Positions 34,113 to 42,380 of a DNA stretch of 64,000 nt are shown in pieces. The notes below the pieces were generated by a model that was given only the letters and a program-made list of their open reading frames with translations, was not told where the DNA came from and ran no database searches. Positions within the stretch are counted from its first letter, which is position 1. Each line of letters starts with the position of its first letter. Origin of the DNA: WQXF01 sp031553615. Its GTDB lineage: Bacteria > Bacillota > Clostridia > Christensenellales > Aristaeellaceae. The stretch is taken from assembly GCA_031553615.1 (NCBI GenBank), contig JAVBLJ010000028.1:24362-88361 (forward strand), in the 5' to 3' direction. The position numbers and the translations under genes are program-made.

Positions 34113-37100
34113 TCACAGCACGATTTCGTGCTCCAGCACCAAATCCTCAGTGCGCACAAAGCAATGCAAATCGTAATACAGCACTTCGCACCATTCGGCG
34201 GCATCGCCGTTATCGCCCGCGTAGCCCACCACCTTGAGTACTTCCCCGGCCGCGATGTGCATGACCGGCGAGCGATCCTTGTAGCTGTTGTACACCGCTG
34301 CAGAAGCGCTTCCATTCAGCGGAGTGACGACGCCCTGGTTCTCCGCCGGGCGCACCCCGCTGCTCTGGGAAGGCTTGGGCGTGGCCGTGGGCGCTGCGGT
34401 AGGCGCAGGCGTCGGATCGGCCTGCGAGGTATCGCCCGACGGGGCAGGCGTGGCCGTCGCCGCGGGCGGCTGGGTCACCGGCGTCGTGATCGCCGCATCC
34501 GCCGAACGCACGTACGCAGCCGACACGTATCCATCCAACATGAGCCATTGCACGCGGTACCAGCCCACCAGCTGCTCCAACTGCGTCAGCCGCGTGGCGT
34601 AGGGGATTTCGGCCAACTTCCGCCCGCCCGTGCTGGGGGAAGCGCGCAGGTTAAGCGAGGTCGCGGTGACGATTAGGTCGGTGAGCGCAGTGGAATTCTG
34701 CGTCGGCGCAACCGTTGGGGCCGAGGAGGGGGCCGACGAAGGCGCGGGTGTCACCGACGTATTGACGAACAACAGGTAGGGCGTGGATAGATAGCCCTGC
34801 AGCGCGTAATAGCGCGCCTCACACCACGAGCCCCCGTAATTCACGATTTCCACGATCGCCCCATTGGGGATCGTGCCCAGCACCTGGCCGGAGCCGCTGG
34901 CCGAAGCGCGCATGTTCAACCGAGCCGAGGCACTGGAAAGGCTGACGATTGCGGTCTGCGCTGAAGGTGCGGCGCTGGGTACCGGGGTGGGATCGCCCGA
35001 AGCCGTGGGGGCTGGGGTCGGCGTGGATTGCGAAGAATCGCTTTGCAGCGAGAGGTATACGCGCATCGCGTAGCCTGTATAGCCATTATAGGTCACCTGC
35101 GCCCAGGTTGCGTCCAGCGGTTGCCACTGAATCTGCGCTCCGTCGGGCATCCGGCAGATCACGGTGGAAAGCGTGTTGGGCTCCAAGCGCAGGTTGAGGG
35201 TGGTGCCGCCGGTGACTGCCACCGTGCCCCAGCCGCCACCCGGCTCCCCGGTCGGCGCAGAGGTCGGCGCGCCGCTGGTCGTGGGTGCGGGCGTGGCCGT
35301 GGGCGAAGGATTGCCGGCGGAAACGGTGTACGAGGCCATCACGTAGCCCTCAGTATAGCCGTACCGCACGCGCAGCCATTGGCCTTCGGTGCCGAGCACC
35401 TCCAGCACCGTTCCGCTGCTCAGGCGCGCCAAAATGCCCGCCGAAGTGCTGGGTGCGCTGCGCATGTTGAGCTTGCCATTGTAATCCTGCAGCGTCACCA
35501 TGGCCAGATACAGCACACCGTTGACGCCCGGCGCAGGCGTGGGTTCTGTTGCACCATCCGTCGCTCCATCCGATCCATCAGAAGGCGCCGGGGTCGCAGT
35601 GCCGTCGCCTGAGCTCTGGAACGTCAGGTAATCCCGCATCACGTAGCCGGTCAGCGAGCCGTACGTCACTTGACACCATACGCCGTCGCTGGTCCGCACC
35701 GTCACCTGCTCGCCGTGCATGATTTGCGCAAGCACGGGCGCGCCGGTGCTCGCCGATTCGCGCAGGTTGAGCCAGGAGCTGGGGCTGCTCAGCGTGACGG
35801 TCGCCACGCCCTGCCCCTCCTCCACCGGCATTTGCGGCTGCTGGGTGACCGTGGGCACGCTGCCCTCGTCCACTCCGCCGCGCTGTTCGTTGGAGAAGCT
35901 GTATTGCACCAGATTGCAGCCTGGATAGTAGAATCCTATGATTTGCTGGTAGGAAAGCCCGGTGTTGGCCATCTGCTGCGCGCCGCGCTGGCTCATGCCG
36001 ATGCCGTGCCCATAACGGCGCGAAAGCAGCAGGAAGTTGTTGCCGCTCGCCTGCACGCTCACCAGCTCGTTCTTTGTGCCGTTAATGCTCAGGCCCAGCA
36101 ACGATTCCAGCTCGCTAAAGTAATCGAACGTAACGGTTACGCTGGTCGAGGAGCCGCTGCGCGAGGAGGAGCCCCAGGCCGAAACCGTCATATCCACCTT
36201 GGTGTACAACCGCGAGGGAGCAGCGTACATGGGGGTGTGAGCCTCCACATTGGTGATGGCGCCGATGCTCACCGCGCTGCTGCTGGTCGAAATGCCCAGC
36301 GCGCTCAGCTTGGACGCCACCTTGCTCTTCAGCGAGGATTCCAGCGAGCCCAAACCGGAGCCGCTGCCGTAGATCACAAAGGATTTTACCGTGCTGGCGG
36401 TGTTCGCCAGATCGTATGGATCATCTTGCACGCCCAGGTAGGGGTAGGAGCTGTTGCCCCAGGCGTTTTTGACCGCCTCGGTCTGCCCGCCGTTAGAGGC
36501 CGTGTAGTATCCGCCCACATAGGAGCCGTTGTACATCGCTACGATGCCTGCGGTCTCGGAGGCCGCCTGCACGTAGCGATCGTTGCTGCCCGTCACGCCG
36601 CGGTACACCTGATCGGTGGTGGTATCAACCACGTCATAATAAGCGGCGCGTTTGTTCATGGCCTGCACGACATACGTACGGGCCGCGACAGCCTGCGCCT
36701 TCAGCGCTTCCATGGGGAAGGTGCTGCCCATCTCATAGGGCAAAACGCCGTGAATATAGTTCTCCATATATACGTGCACGATTGGGTACATGCGCCCATT
36801 GCGCACCGCAAATTCCAAGTCGCCATTATACCAATTGCCGGGGCTGGTCGCCTCCGAAATCCTGATGCCGTTGATGCCGCTGCCGGAGTGCCTGCGCAGA
36901 AAGAATTGGGAGCCCATGCTCTGCTTGGAGCCGCTGACTGTCAGGTACAGCTGCCCGGATTCGTACGTCACCTTCACCGTACCGCCCCGCGTCAGCACAC
37001 GCGAGCTATCGCCGTTGATAGAATACACACCGTCCACCGTGAGCGAAAGCGATGTCTTGCCTGAAAGCGAAGAAAGATATACGCGCACCGTGCCGGAAAG

Positions 37101-37232
37101 CGACGTGCTTTGCGTGGTGAGCGGAGCCGCCGTAGGAGTCGCCAAGGCAGGCGTGGCCATCCACATGAGCAATGCGCACATGCAGCCACTGAGAATCCTT
37201 GTGAGCTTGCCCTTTCCTGATCCGCTTTGCAT
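34113..37232 (-). CDS. secreted SpoIID/LytB-domain protein with six SH3-like repeats
   Basis: The protein has 1039 residues. A signal peptide covers ~1-31, ending ATPALA. The SpoIID domain (~150-475) has YMENYIHGVLPYEM, with the catalytic-type glutamate, and GHGIGMSQRGAQQMA. Family members are peptidoglycan lytic transglycosylases acting on denuded glycan in spore engulfment or wall remodelling. Six bacterial SH3-like modules follow (each ~60 aa, LNLR/LNMR start, W-C/R-V-Y, GYV end), separated by Pro/Thr/Ala-rich linkers. Classical SpoIID is only about a third as long and lacks these wall-binding modules. The gene is monocistronic, with a promoter at 37355-37383. A vegetative wall hydrolase is as likely as a sporulation role. 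Confidence 0.9.
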   Translation of the reverse strand: MQSGSGKGKLTRILSGCMCALLMWMATPALATPTAAPLTTQSTSLSGTVRVYLSSLSGKTSLSLTVDGVYSINGDSSRVLTRGGTVKVTYESGQLYLTVSGSKQSMGSQFFLRRHSGSGINGIRISEATSPGNWYNGDLEFAVRNGRMYPIVHVYMENYIHGVLPYEMGSTFPMEALKAQAVAARTYVVQAMNKRAAYYDVVDTTTDQVYRGVTGSNDRYVQAASETAGIVAMYNGSYVGGYYTASNGGQTEAVKNAWGNSSYPYLGVQDDPYDLANTASTVKSFVIYGSGSGLGSLESSLKSKVASKLSALGISTSSSAVSIGAITNVEAHTPMYAAPSRLYTKVDMTVSAWGSSSRSGSSTSVTVTFDYFSELESLLGLSINGTKNELVSVQASGNNFLLLSRRYGHGIGMSQRGAQQMANTGLSYQQIIGFYYPGCNLVQYSFSNEQRGGVDEGSVPTVTQQPQMPVEEGQGVATVTLSSPSSWLNLRESASTGAPVLAQIMHGEQVTVRTSDGVWCQVTYGSLTGYVMRDYLTFQSSGDGTATPAPSDGSDGATDGATEPTPAPGVNGVLYLAMVTLQDYNGKLNMRSAPSTSAGILARLSSGTVLEVLGTEGQWLRVRYGYTEGYVMASYTVSAGNPSPTATPAPTTSGAPTSAPTGEPGGGWGTVAVTGGTTLNLRLEPNTLSTVICRMPDGAQIQWQPLDATWAQVTYNGYTGYAMRVYLSLQSDSSQSTPTPAPTASGDPTPVPSAAPSAQTAIVSLSSASARLNMRASASGSGQVLGTIPNGAIVEIVNYGGSWCEARYYALQGYLSTPYLLFVNTSVTPAPSSAPSSAPTVAPTQNSTALTDLIVTATSLNLRASPSTGGRKLAEIPYATRLTQLEQLVGWYRVQWLMLDGYVSAAYVRSADAAITTPVTQPPAATATPAPSGDTSQADPTPAPTAAPTATPKPSQSSGVRPAENQGVVTPLNGSASAAVYNSYKDRSPVMHIAAGEVLKVVGYAGDNGDAAEWCEVLYYDLHCFVRTEDLVLEHEIVL

Positions 37233-37248
37233 TGCAGCAGAAGCCTCC

Positions 37249-37282
37249 TAATAAACAAAGCTACCGAATAAACAGAGCTACC
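37249..37282 (-). repeat. 17-bp direct repeat upstream of the SpoIID-SH3 gene
   Basis: Two adjacent 17-bp units, TAATAAACAAAGCTACC (37249-37265) and GAATAAACAGAGCTACC (37266-37282), differ at two positions. They abut the GGAGG of the downstream gene. Confidence 0.75.
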
Positions 37283-37354
37283 CATGCGAGAACCGCGTCA
37301 CCCAAGCATTCCCTATCCGGCATCAGAACACAGTACATGCATTTTTCGTTGCTA

Positions 37355-37383
37355 ATTGTAACACATTAGAAATGATTTGTCCA
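37355..37383 (-). promoter_or_regulatory. promoter of the SpoIID-SH3 gene
   Basis: On the minus strand, TGGACA (37378-37383) is followed by 17 nt and TACAAT (37355-37360), each matching consensus at five of six positions. The leader is ~115 nt. The 37233-37536 gap holds this promoter, the divergent one at 37463-37491 and the 17-bp repeat. Confidence 0.8.
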
Positions 37384-37462
37384 TAAGATGAACATTTTGT
37401 TAATGATTTCATGTCTGCCCCTCAAGGCTTGTGAGATACTATGAACAACTCTCCGGATGATC

Positions 37463-37491
37463 TTGCATTTTGCGAGGCACTCTGTTAGAAT
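37463..37491 (+). promoter_or_regulatory. promoter of the secreted small protein gene
   Basis: TTGCAT (37463-37468), 17 nt, TAGAAT (37486-37491), with the start codon 45 nt downstream. Confidence 0.75.
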
Positions 37492-37536
37492 ATAGACAAT
37501 TCCAAGAACCATGATTTTGAAGGAGGAACCACCACT

Positions 37537-38118
37537 ATGAAGAAGCTTCTTTCCATCTCTCTCGTCATCGTCCTCGTGCTGACCTGCGTCGCATGCACCG
37601 CTTCCGCGCTGGCCGAGAACAAGACCGGCCTGGGCATCGTCACCTCCGTCGGCTCCTCCAAGCCGGTCGCCGAAAAAGACGGCGAAAAGACCAACGGCCG
37701 CGCTCAGGTCGATTCCACCATCTGCGCCGTGACCATCGACGAAAACAACGTGATCATCTCCATTTCGTTCGACGTCGCGCAGACCCGCGTTGACTTCGCG
37801 CCCGACGGCACCCTGGTCACCGACATCACTGCCCCCGTCAAGTCCAAGCGTGAGCTGGGCGCTGACTACGGCATGAAGGAAACCTCCGCCAAGAACGGCA
37901 CCAACGGCGGCGCCGGTTTCGAAGTGTTCGAGCAGATGGACAACCTCGAAAAGTACTGCATCGGCAAGACCGTGGACGAAGTTCTGGCCACCCCGCTCTA
38001 CAAGCGCGATGACAACCACACCCGCGTTGGCGATACCGAAGAGCTCAAGGCTTCCGTCACCATCGACATCGGCGGCTACCTGGATGCCTTGAAGAAGGCC
38101 GTTGAAAACGCGAAGTAA
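37537..38118 (+). CDS. secreted/lipoprotein-like protein of unknown function, next to apbE
   Basis: The protein (193 aa) opens with a signal peptide (residues ~1-25). CVAC near residues 17-20 is a weak lipobox candidate. The mature part has NKTGLGIVTSV, AQVDSTICAVTIDENNVI, LGADYGMKE, GKTVDEVLA and a final KASVTIDIGGYLDAL. This pattern resembles a family of small exported clostridial proteins related to FMN-binding domains; that link is from memory and not tested. No [S/T]GA[S/T] flavinylation motif is seen. GGAGG precedes the ATG, and a strong promoter and a terminator make it a single-gene transcript. Its codons and promoter suggest high expression. Confidence 0.75.
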   Translation: MKKLLSISLVIVLVLTCVACTASALAENKTGLGIVTSVGSSKPVAEKDGEKTNGRAQVDSTICAVTIDENNVIISISFDVAQTRVDFAPDGTLVTDITAPVKSKRELGADYGMKETSAKNGTNGGAGFEVFEQMDNLEKYCIGKTVDEVLATPLYKRDDNHTRVGDTEELKASVTIDIGGYLDALKKAVENAK

Positions 38119-38134
38119 TCCATCGGATTCCTAG

Positions 38135-38165
38135 AGGCTCCCTGGCTCCGGCCGGGAGCCTTTTT
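38135..38165 (+). terminator. terminator after the secreted small protein
   Basis: AGGCTCCC and GGGAGCCT form an 8-bp stem followed by TTTTCC. Confidence 0.9.
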
Positions 38166-38225
38166 CCTTATCGCCACACCATCCTCCAGGCTCGTCAATC
38201 TCTATACGGAAGGATCGATGCCGCT

Positions 38226-39341
38226 ATGCGCCTATCCCGCCACCCATTCCGCTCCCTCTTGCTCTGTGCGCTCTCGCTCTTGCTGACCGTTTCCACCGGC
38301 TGTGCCACCGCCAATGAGACGGCAGTGAGCCCGCGCTTTAGCGTCACCTTCTTCGATACCTTCGATACGGTAATCACCATCATCGGCTATGCGCCGGACG
38401 AGGCTACGTTCCAGCAGACCACCGGCGAGGCCCATGCGATGTTCCAGCGCCTGCACAAGCTCTACGATGGATATAACGAATACGAGGGCGTCCACAACGT
38501 ATACACGCTGAACCACGAGGCGGCGAATCAGCCCATCCCGGTTGAGCAGGAGCTCATGGATTTGCTGCTCTTTTGCCGGGAGCGACAGCCCATGACCTCC
38601 GGAGCGGTCAACATCGCGCTCGGCTCGGTGTTGCAAATTTGGCACGAGTATCGCGAGGAGGGTCTGGCCGACATCGTCCACGCGCAGCTCCCGCCCATGG
38701 AGGAGCTGCGGCGCGCCGCCGAGCATACCCGCTTGGAGAGCCTGGTGCTCGATCCCGCGCAAGGCACCGTCGCCTTTTCCGATCCGCTCTTGCAGCTCGA
38801 CCTGGGCGCAGTCGCCAAGGGCTATGCTGCCGAGAGAGTGGCGCAACTGCTGCTCGCTTCGCCCATGCCCTCGTTCATCATCAGCGCGGGCGGCAACGTG
38901 CGCGTTGGCAATCCCCCGCTGGATGGGGAGCGCAAGGCCTGGGGCATTGGCATACAGGACCCGCGCGGCGACGTGTTTTCCGATGCGAGCAGCGATTTGA
39001 AGGAGACCTTCTTCATCGCCAACCGCTCGCTGGTCACCAGCGGCGATTACCAGCGCTACTACCTCGTGGAGGGGCAAGCGTACCATCACCTGATCGATCC
39101 GGCCACGCTGATGCCCGGCACCTACTATCAGGCAGTGACCATTATGGCCGAAGATTCCGGTCTGGCCGATCTGCTCTCCACCGCAGCCTTCCTGCTGCCC
39201 CTCGAGCAGAGCCGCGCGCTCATCGCCTCCTTGGAAGGTGTCGAAGCACTGTGGGTGCTTCCCGATGGCTCCGTCGAGATGACCGAGGGCGCGCGCGTAT
39301 TTGCGAAGAGCGCAGGCGCTACTTCGCTCATCCAAAAGTAG
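38226..39341 (+). CDS. apbE: FAD:protein FMN transferase (ApbE), lipoprotein
   Basis: Transfers FMN from FAD to Thr/Ser of exported redox proteins. The signal peptide ends in a lipobox, STGC near residue 25, so the enzyme should sit on the outer face of the membrane. Family motifs are QLDLGAVAKGYAAE, SAGGNVRVGN and HHLIDPATLMP, the last lacking the usual Gly after T. The protein (371 aa) is slightly long. No recognisable flavinylation target, Rnf or Nqr gene is in the window, so the substrate is elsewhere or is the preceding protein by an unusual site. Confidence 0.93.
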   Translation: MRLSRHPFRSLLLCALSLLLTVSTGCATANETAVSPRFSVTFFDTFDTVITIIGYAPDEATFQQTTGEAHAMFQRLHKLYDGYNEYEGVHNVYTLNHEAANQPIPVEQELMDLLLFCRERQPMTSGAVNIALGSVLQIWHEYREEGLADIVHAQLPPMEELRRAAEHTRLESLVLDPAQGTVAFSDPLLQLDLGAVAKGYAAERVAQLLLASPMPSFIISAGGNVRVGNPPLDGERKAWGIGIQDPRGDVFSDASSDLKETFFIANRSLVTSGDYQRYYLVEGQAYHHLIDPATLMPGTYYQAVTIMAEDSGLADLLSTAAFLLPLEQSRALIASLEGVEALWVLPDGSVEMTEGARVFAKSAGATSLIQK

Positions 39342-39377
39342 CATCCCTTCCCTCCCCCATTCCCGAAACCCATTCAA

Positions 39378-39413
39378 AAAACACGCGCCCGCTATCCGCG
39401 AAGCGCGTGTTTT
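39378..39413. terminator. bidirectional terminator after apbE
   Basis: AAAACACGCGC and GCGCGTGTTTT form an 11-bp stem with T/A runs on both sides, serving apbE (+) and the convergent gene ending at 39433 (-). Confidence 0.9.
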
Positions 39414-39432
39414 GTTTATGTTATCAAAGTTA

Positions 39433-40470
39433 TTATCGCTTCACCAGATCGTCGCGCAGGCGGTACAGAGTCGCGCCGCGATTCTTTGTGCAGATGGCCT
39501 TCACCATCCAATCCACGGTGCGCTTGGTATCGAACTGCAGGTAGCCCCAGCGTGCGCCGTCGATGCGCTTGCCCTTCATGTTGCTATCGGTCCAGCGCAG
39601 CATGTCCTCCGCCGGATCATAATCGTAAATGAAGAGCAGGCTGTGCGGGCCGTTGCCGTCCACATAGTTGCCCACCATCTGGTAGAAATCGCCCCGCTTC
39701 ACGTTCATCAGGAATTCCCGCGCCAGCTTCTGGTTCTCGGCCTTCGATAACGTGGTATCGTATCGGAACTTGCTCACGATCTCAAAAGGCGCGCCGTCCG
39801 CCGGGCCTTCGAGCGCCCATTCGATGCCGTATTGATACGGCTTGCACTCCGCTAAACGGCGGTTGAGCGGCATGTGCAGGTCAAGATCGGGGTACTCCAG
39901 CATGTAGTGACCATCCTTGAAGGTGTTGAACAGGCGCATCACAAAGTTTTTGCAAACGCCCACGTCGCCATCGTCCTGCGCGCGCGCAAATTTGTAGCGC
40001 TTGTCCTTCAGGTTGGCCTGCGCCAACGCGATCATGTCCTCGATCATCTTCTGCTTCGGCGAAAGCAGCACACATTGATCCTCTACCACGCTCTCGTTTC
40101 CGCTGGCATCGGGCAGGCCGTAGCCCCGCGCAACAACGGTTACATTGCCGGGGATCGGCGGCAGCGAGAGCGTCGCGAACATGCCCGCTCCATCGCCCTC
40201 GATGCTCGTCTCCCCGCCCTCCCAAGAGGCGATGATCTCGATGCGCGAAAGCATCACGCCCTCCACATCCACGGTGATAATGTTGCCCTCCTCCACCGTG
40301 TCGGCTTCGCCCGGCGAAAGAATGCGGATGCCCGGCCTGTCCTCGGGCAGCGGCTCCAGTATCAGCTCGCCGTCCTCACCTTCATCGGCCAGGGCAGGCA
40401 GCGCGATGGGCAGCAGGGTAATTATCAGTAGGATGGCGCAAAGGCTTTTCAGCCAGGCTTTGGATCGCAT
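39433..40470 (-). CDS. secreted protein with a cysteine-peptidase-like C-terminal domain
   Basis: The protein (345 aa) has a signal peptide ending in ALPALADEG. An Ig-like beta domain (~45-125) follows, with the IRILSPGEADTVEEGNIITV pattern. The C-terminal domain has Cys in VGVCKNFVMRLF, His in GNGPHSLLFIYDYD and a downstream WTDSNM. Their order (Cys helix, His strand, polar residue) is that of papain-like NlpC/P60 or CHAP enzymes. Catalysis is inferred from spacing only. The ATG at 40470 has GGAGG seven bases upstream. It lies after the flippase and may share its transcript, which would fit a wall or exopolysaccharide role. Confidence 0.7.
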   Translation of the reverse strand: MRSKAWLKSLCAILLIITLLPIALPALADEGEDGELILEPLPEDRPGIRILSPGEADTVEEGNIITVDVEGVMLSRIEIIASWEGGETSIEGDGAGMFATLSLPPIPGNVTVVARGYGLPDASGNESVVEDQCVLLSPKQKMIEDMIALAQANLKDKRYKFARAQDDGDVGVCKNFVMRLFNTFKDGHYMLEYPDLDLHMPLNRRLAECKPYQYGIEWALEGPADGAPFEIVSKFRYDTTLSKAENQKLAREFLMNVKRGDFYQMVGNYVDGNGPHSLLFIYDYDPAEDMLRWTDSNMKGKRIDGARWGYLQFDTKRTVDWMVKAICTKNRGATLYRLRDDLVKR

Positions 40471-40547
40471 GAGGTCTCCTCCTTGCATATGGATGCATCA
40501 TCTGTTGGTTTTTCTGCTCCGATGGAACGTCGGCCGTCTTTGGATCG

Positions 40548-41813
40548 TCAGTGTCTGCGCAGCTTGGCCAGCAGCGCGGGAATCTCACCCTTTTGGAATA
40601 CAAACAGCGTCGCCAGCCGCACCTTGTACGTGCGCACGAAGTAGATGAGGAACACCGCACCCGCCACGGTGTAGGAAAGCACCGAGGCCATGGCCGCGCC
40701 TTCGATACCCCAGAGGGGAATGGTTAGCCAGTTTGCGATGATGTTCACCAGCACGCTGACCGCCAGCATGACCAGATACATGGTCTTGCGGCCTTGGGCC
40801 AGCAGCAGGGTGCCGATGAGTTTAAAGTACGACATGCTCAATATGCCAGAGAGCAGGATCAACGTGACCCGAAACGCGGGCAGGTATTCCGCGCCGTAGA
40901 CCAAACCGATGGCCGGCCTGCCCAGCAGCGCGATGACCGCAATCATGAGCAGCGTGATGTAGAAATTGGCCCTCAACGAGAAGCTCACATCGGCGATCGC
41001 ATCGCTGCGCGCGGTACGTGAAAACAGCACCTCGCGGAAAGCATCGGATACCACCCAGCCATATTCGGCCAGCGAGATGCCCAAATCGTAAAAGCCGCGC
41101 TGCGCATCCATGACACCCAACCATTTAAGCATCATCACGTCCAGCCGGTAGTTCAGGGTAAGCAGCAGAGTGGTAATCATGGCCACCAGCCCAAAGCCCC
41201 AAATCTTGCGCAGGAAACCCAAATCGGCCTTAAACGGATTGCCCACACGGCCAAACTTTCGAAGCACCATCACCACGGTAATCAGGTTGCCCACCACGAT
41301 CAGCCCCAGCGACACCAGCAGCATGGGCTTCAGCGTGCAAAAAGCGAGGATGATGAGCAGCGTGTTGGTGATGCGCGCCGTCAGGAACACCACGTTCTTG
41401 TAGCGCACATGCTCCACCATCACCAAAAAACTGAGCTGGTTGGCGAATACCTGGATCGGCGCGATCAGGCATACCGCAACCAGCGCGAAGCTGTTCAGGC
41501 AGAGCGCCAACACGATGCCGATCACGGCATAAACAAGAAACTGAAGCGCAAATATGTTCAGGAATTTGCCCAGCACGTCGGGCTCCTGCTGCCGCTTGTG
41601 GAAGGGATAGGGCTGGTAGAGGCCAAAGTTTGCAATGACCGATACGGTGGTGATCAGCGCCGTGATGTAGCCGTTCTCGCCCTTGAGCGCCGCGCCAAGG
41701 TAGCGCGCGCCAAAAGCGGACGCGATCACACCGATCACCATGGCGGCAATCTTGGTGAAAACGGTGAATGCATAATCGTTGCGCGTCAGCCGCAGCAGTG
41801 CGTTATCCTTCAT
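40548..41813 (-). CDS. Wzx-like polysaccharide flippase (MOP superfamily)
   Basis: The protein (421 aa) has about twelve hydrophobic segments over its length. It fits the polysaccharide-biosynthesis (Wzx/RfbX) group of the MOP superfamily, which flips undecaprenyl-linked sugars across the membrane. Early residues GARYLGAALKGENGY match the typical first-loop G-x-x-x-L-G-x-x-x-x-G-x-Y pattern. No glycosyltransferases lie nearby, so it is an orphan flippase here. It has its own promoter (41955-41983), a ~130-nt leader and a 13-bp tandem repeat array just before the ribosome-binding site. Confidence 0.85.
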   Translation of the reverse strand: MKDNALLRLTRNDYAFTVFTKIAAMVIGVIASAFGARYLGAALKGENGYITALITTVSVIANFGLYQPYPFHKRQQEPDVLGKFLNIFALQFLVYAVIGIVLALCLNSFALVAVCLIAPIQVFANQLSFLVMVEHVRYKNVVFLTARITNTLLIILAFCTLKPMLLVSLGLIVVGNLITVVMVLRKFGRVGNPFKADLGFLRKIWGFGLVAMITTLLLTLNYRLDVMMLKWLGVMDAQRGFYDLGISLAEYGWVVSDAFREVLFSRTARSDAIADVSFSLRANFYITLLMIAVIALLGRPAIGLVYGAEYLPAFRVTLILLSGILSMSYFKLIGTLLLAQGRKTMYLVMLAVSVLVNIIANWLTIPLWGIEGAAMASVLSYTVAGAVFLIYFVRTYKVRLATLFVFQKGEIPALLAKLRRH

Positions 41814-41825
41814 ATCGACCTACTC

Positions 41826-41877
41826 TTCGCCCTTCTTATTGCCCTGCATGGTTGCCCTTCACGATTGCCCTTTGCCC
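41826..41877 (-). repeat. 13-bp tandem repeat array upstream of the flippase gene
   Basis: Four adjacent 13-bp units (TTGCCCTTCACGA type) begin at 41826, 41839, 41852 and 41865; each keeps the TT(G/C)GCCC(T) core. The array ends 12 nt before the start codon, covering the ribosome-binding region. Confidence 0.7.
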
Positions 41878-41954
41878 GGTTTGCTCCGGCCCATGCGGTA
41901 TACACTAGCCTGCTTCACAATGCGCCTTTTCATGCAGCATACACCACGCAGTAC

Positions 41955-41983
41955 ATTATACCGCGCCACAGCCATTTCGTCAA
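41955..41983 (-). promoter_or_regulatory. promoter of the flippase gene
   Basis: On the minus strand, TTGACG (41978-41983), 17 nt, and a perfect TATAAT (41955-41960). Confidence 0.8.
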
Positions 41984-42082
41984 AAAGCGGCGCGTCGATG
42001 TGCTCGGCACGCCGCCCTGGCGATTCTGGCTCTTTATAAGCATGTACAAACACGCTTCCCGGGCATACGCTCGCATGCAGGG

Positions 42083-42373
42083 CTACCGGAACCAAGCATG
42101 CACGCAAAACTCGATGAACAGAAAGCCCGCAAGCCCGAAAGCTGCTACGATCAGCAGGCCCGCACCCACGGCGCTGAACATATACCGCATCAGCGCCTTG
42201 CCCGAAAGCTGCTCCGCAGGCGGCGCACCCTCCGGCCGAACCGGCGCGGCGGGCCCGCTTTCGCGCGCAAAGCGCTCGTTTTCAAAGCTTCCGCCAAAAT
42301 CCATAGACGCGATGGTGCGGCCATCGTCTCCCGGCGGCAAACGGTGCTTCTTGCGTTCACGCATTGCCTTCAT
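42083..42373 (-). CDS. small single-span membrane protein at the end of the opp operon
   Basis: The protein (96 aa) has a basic, hydrophilic N-terminal region of about 60 residues and one membrane helix near the C-terminus (FSAVGAGLLIVAAFGLAGFL). The ATG at 42373 lies eight nt after the oppF stop codon, and GAGG within the junction supplies the ribosome-binding site, so it is probably translated with the transporter. I do not recognise the family. It could be an accessory or regulatory subunit of the importer or an unrelated rider gene. Confidence 0.6.
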   Translation of the reverse strand: MKAMRERKKHRLPPGDDGRTIASMDFGGSFENERFARESGPAAPVRPEGAPPAEQLSGKALMRYMFSAVGAGLLIVAAFGLAGFLFIEFCVHAWFR

Positions 42374-42380
42374 GCGCACC

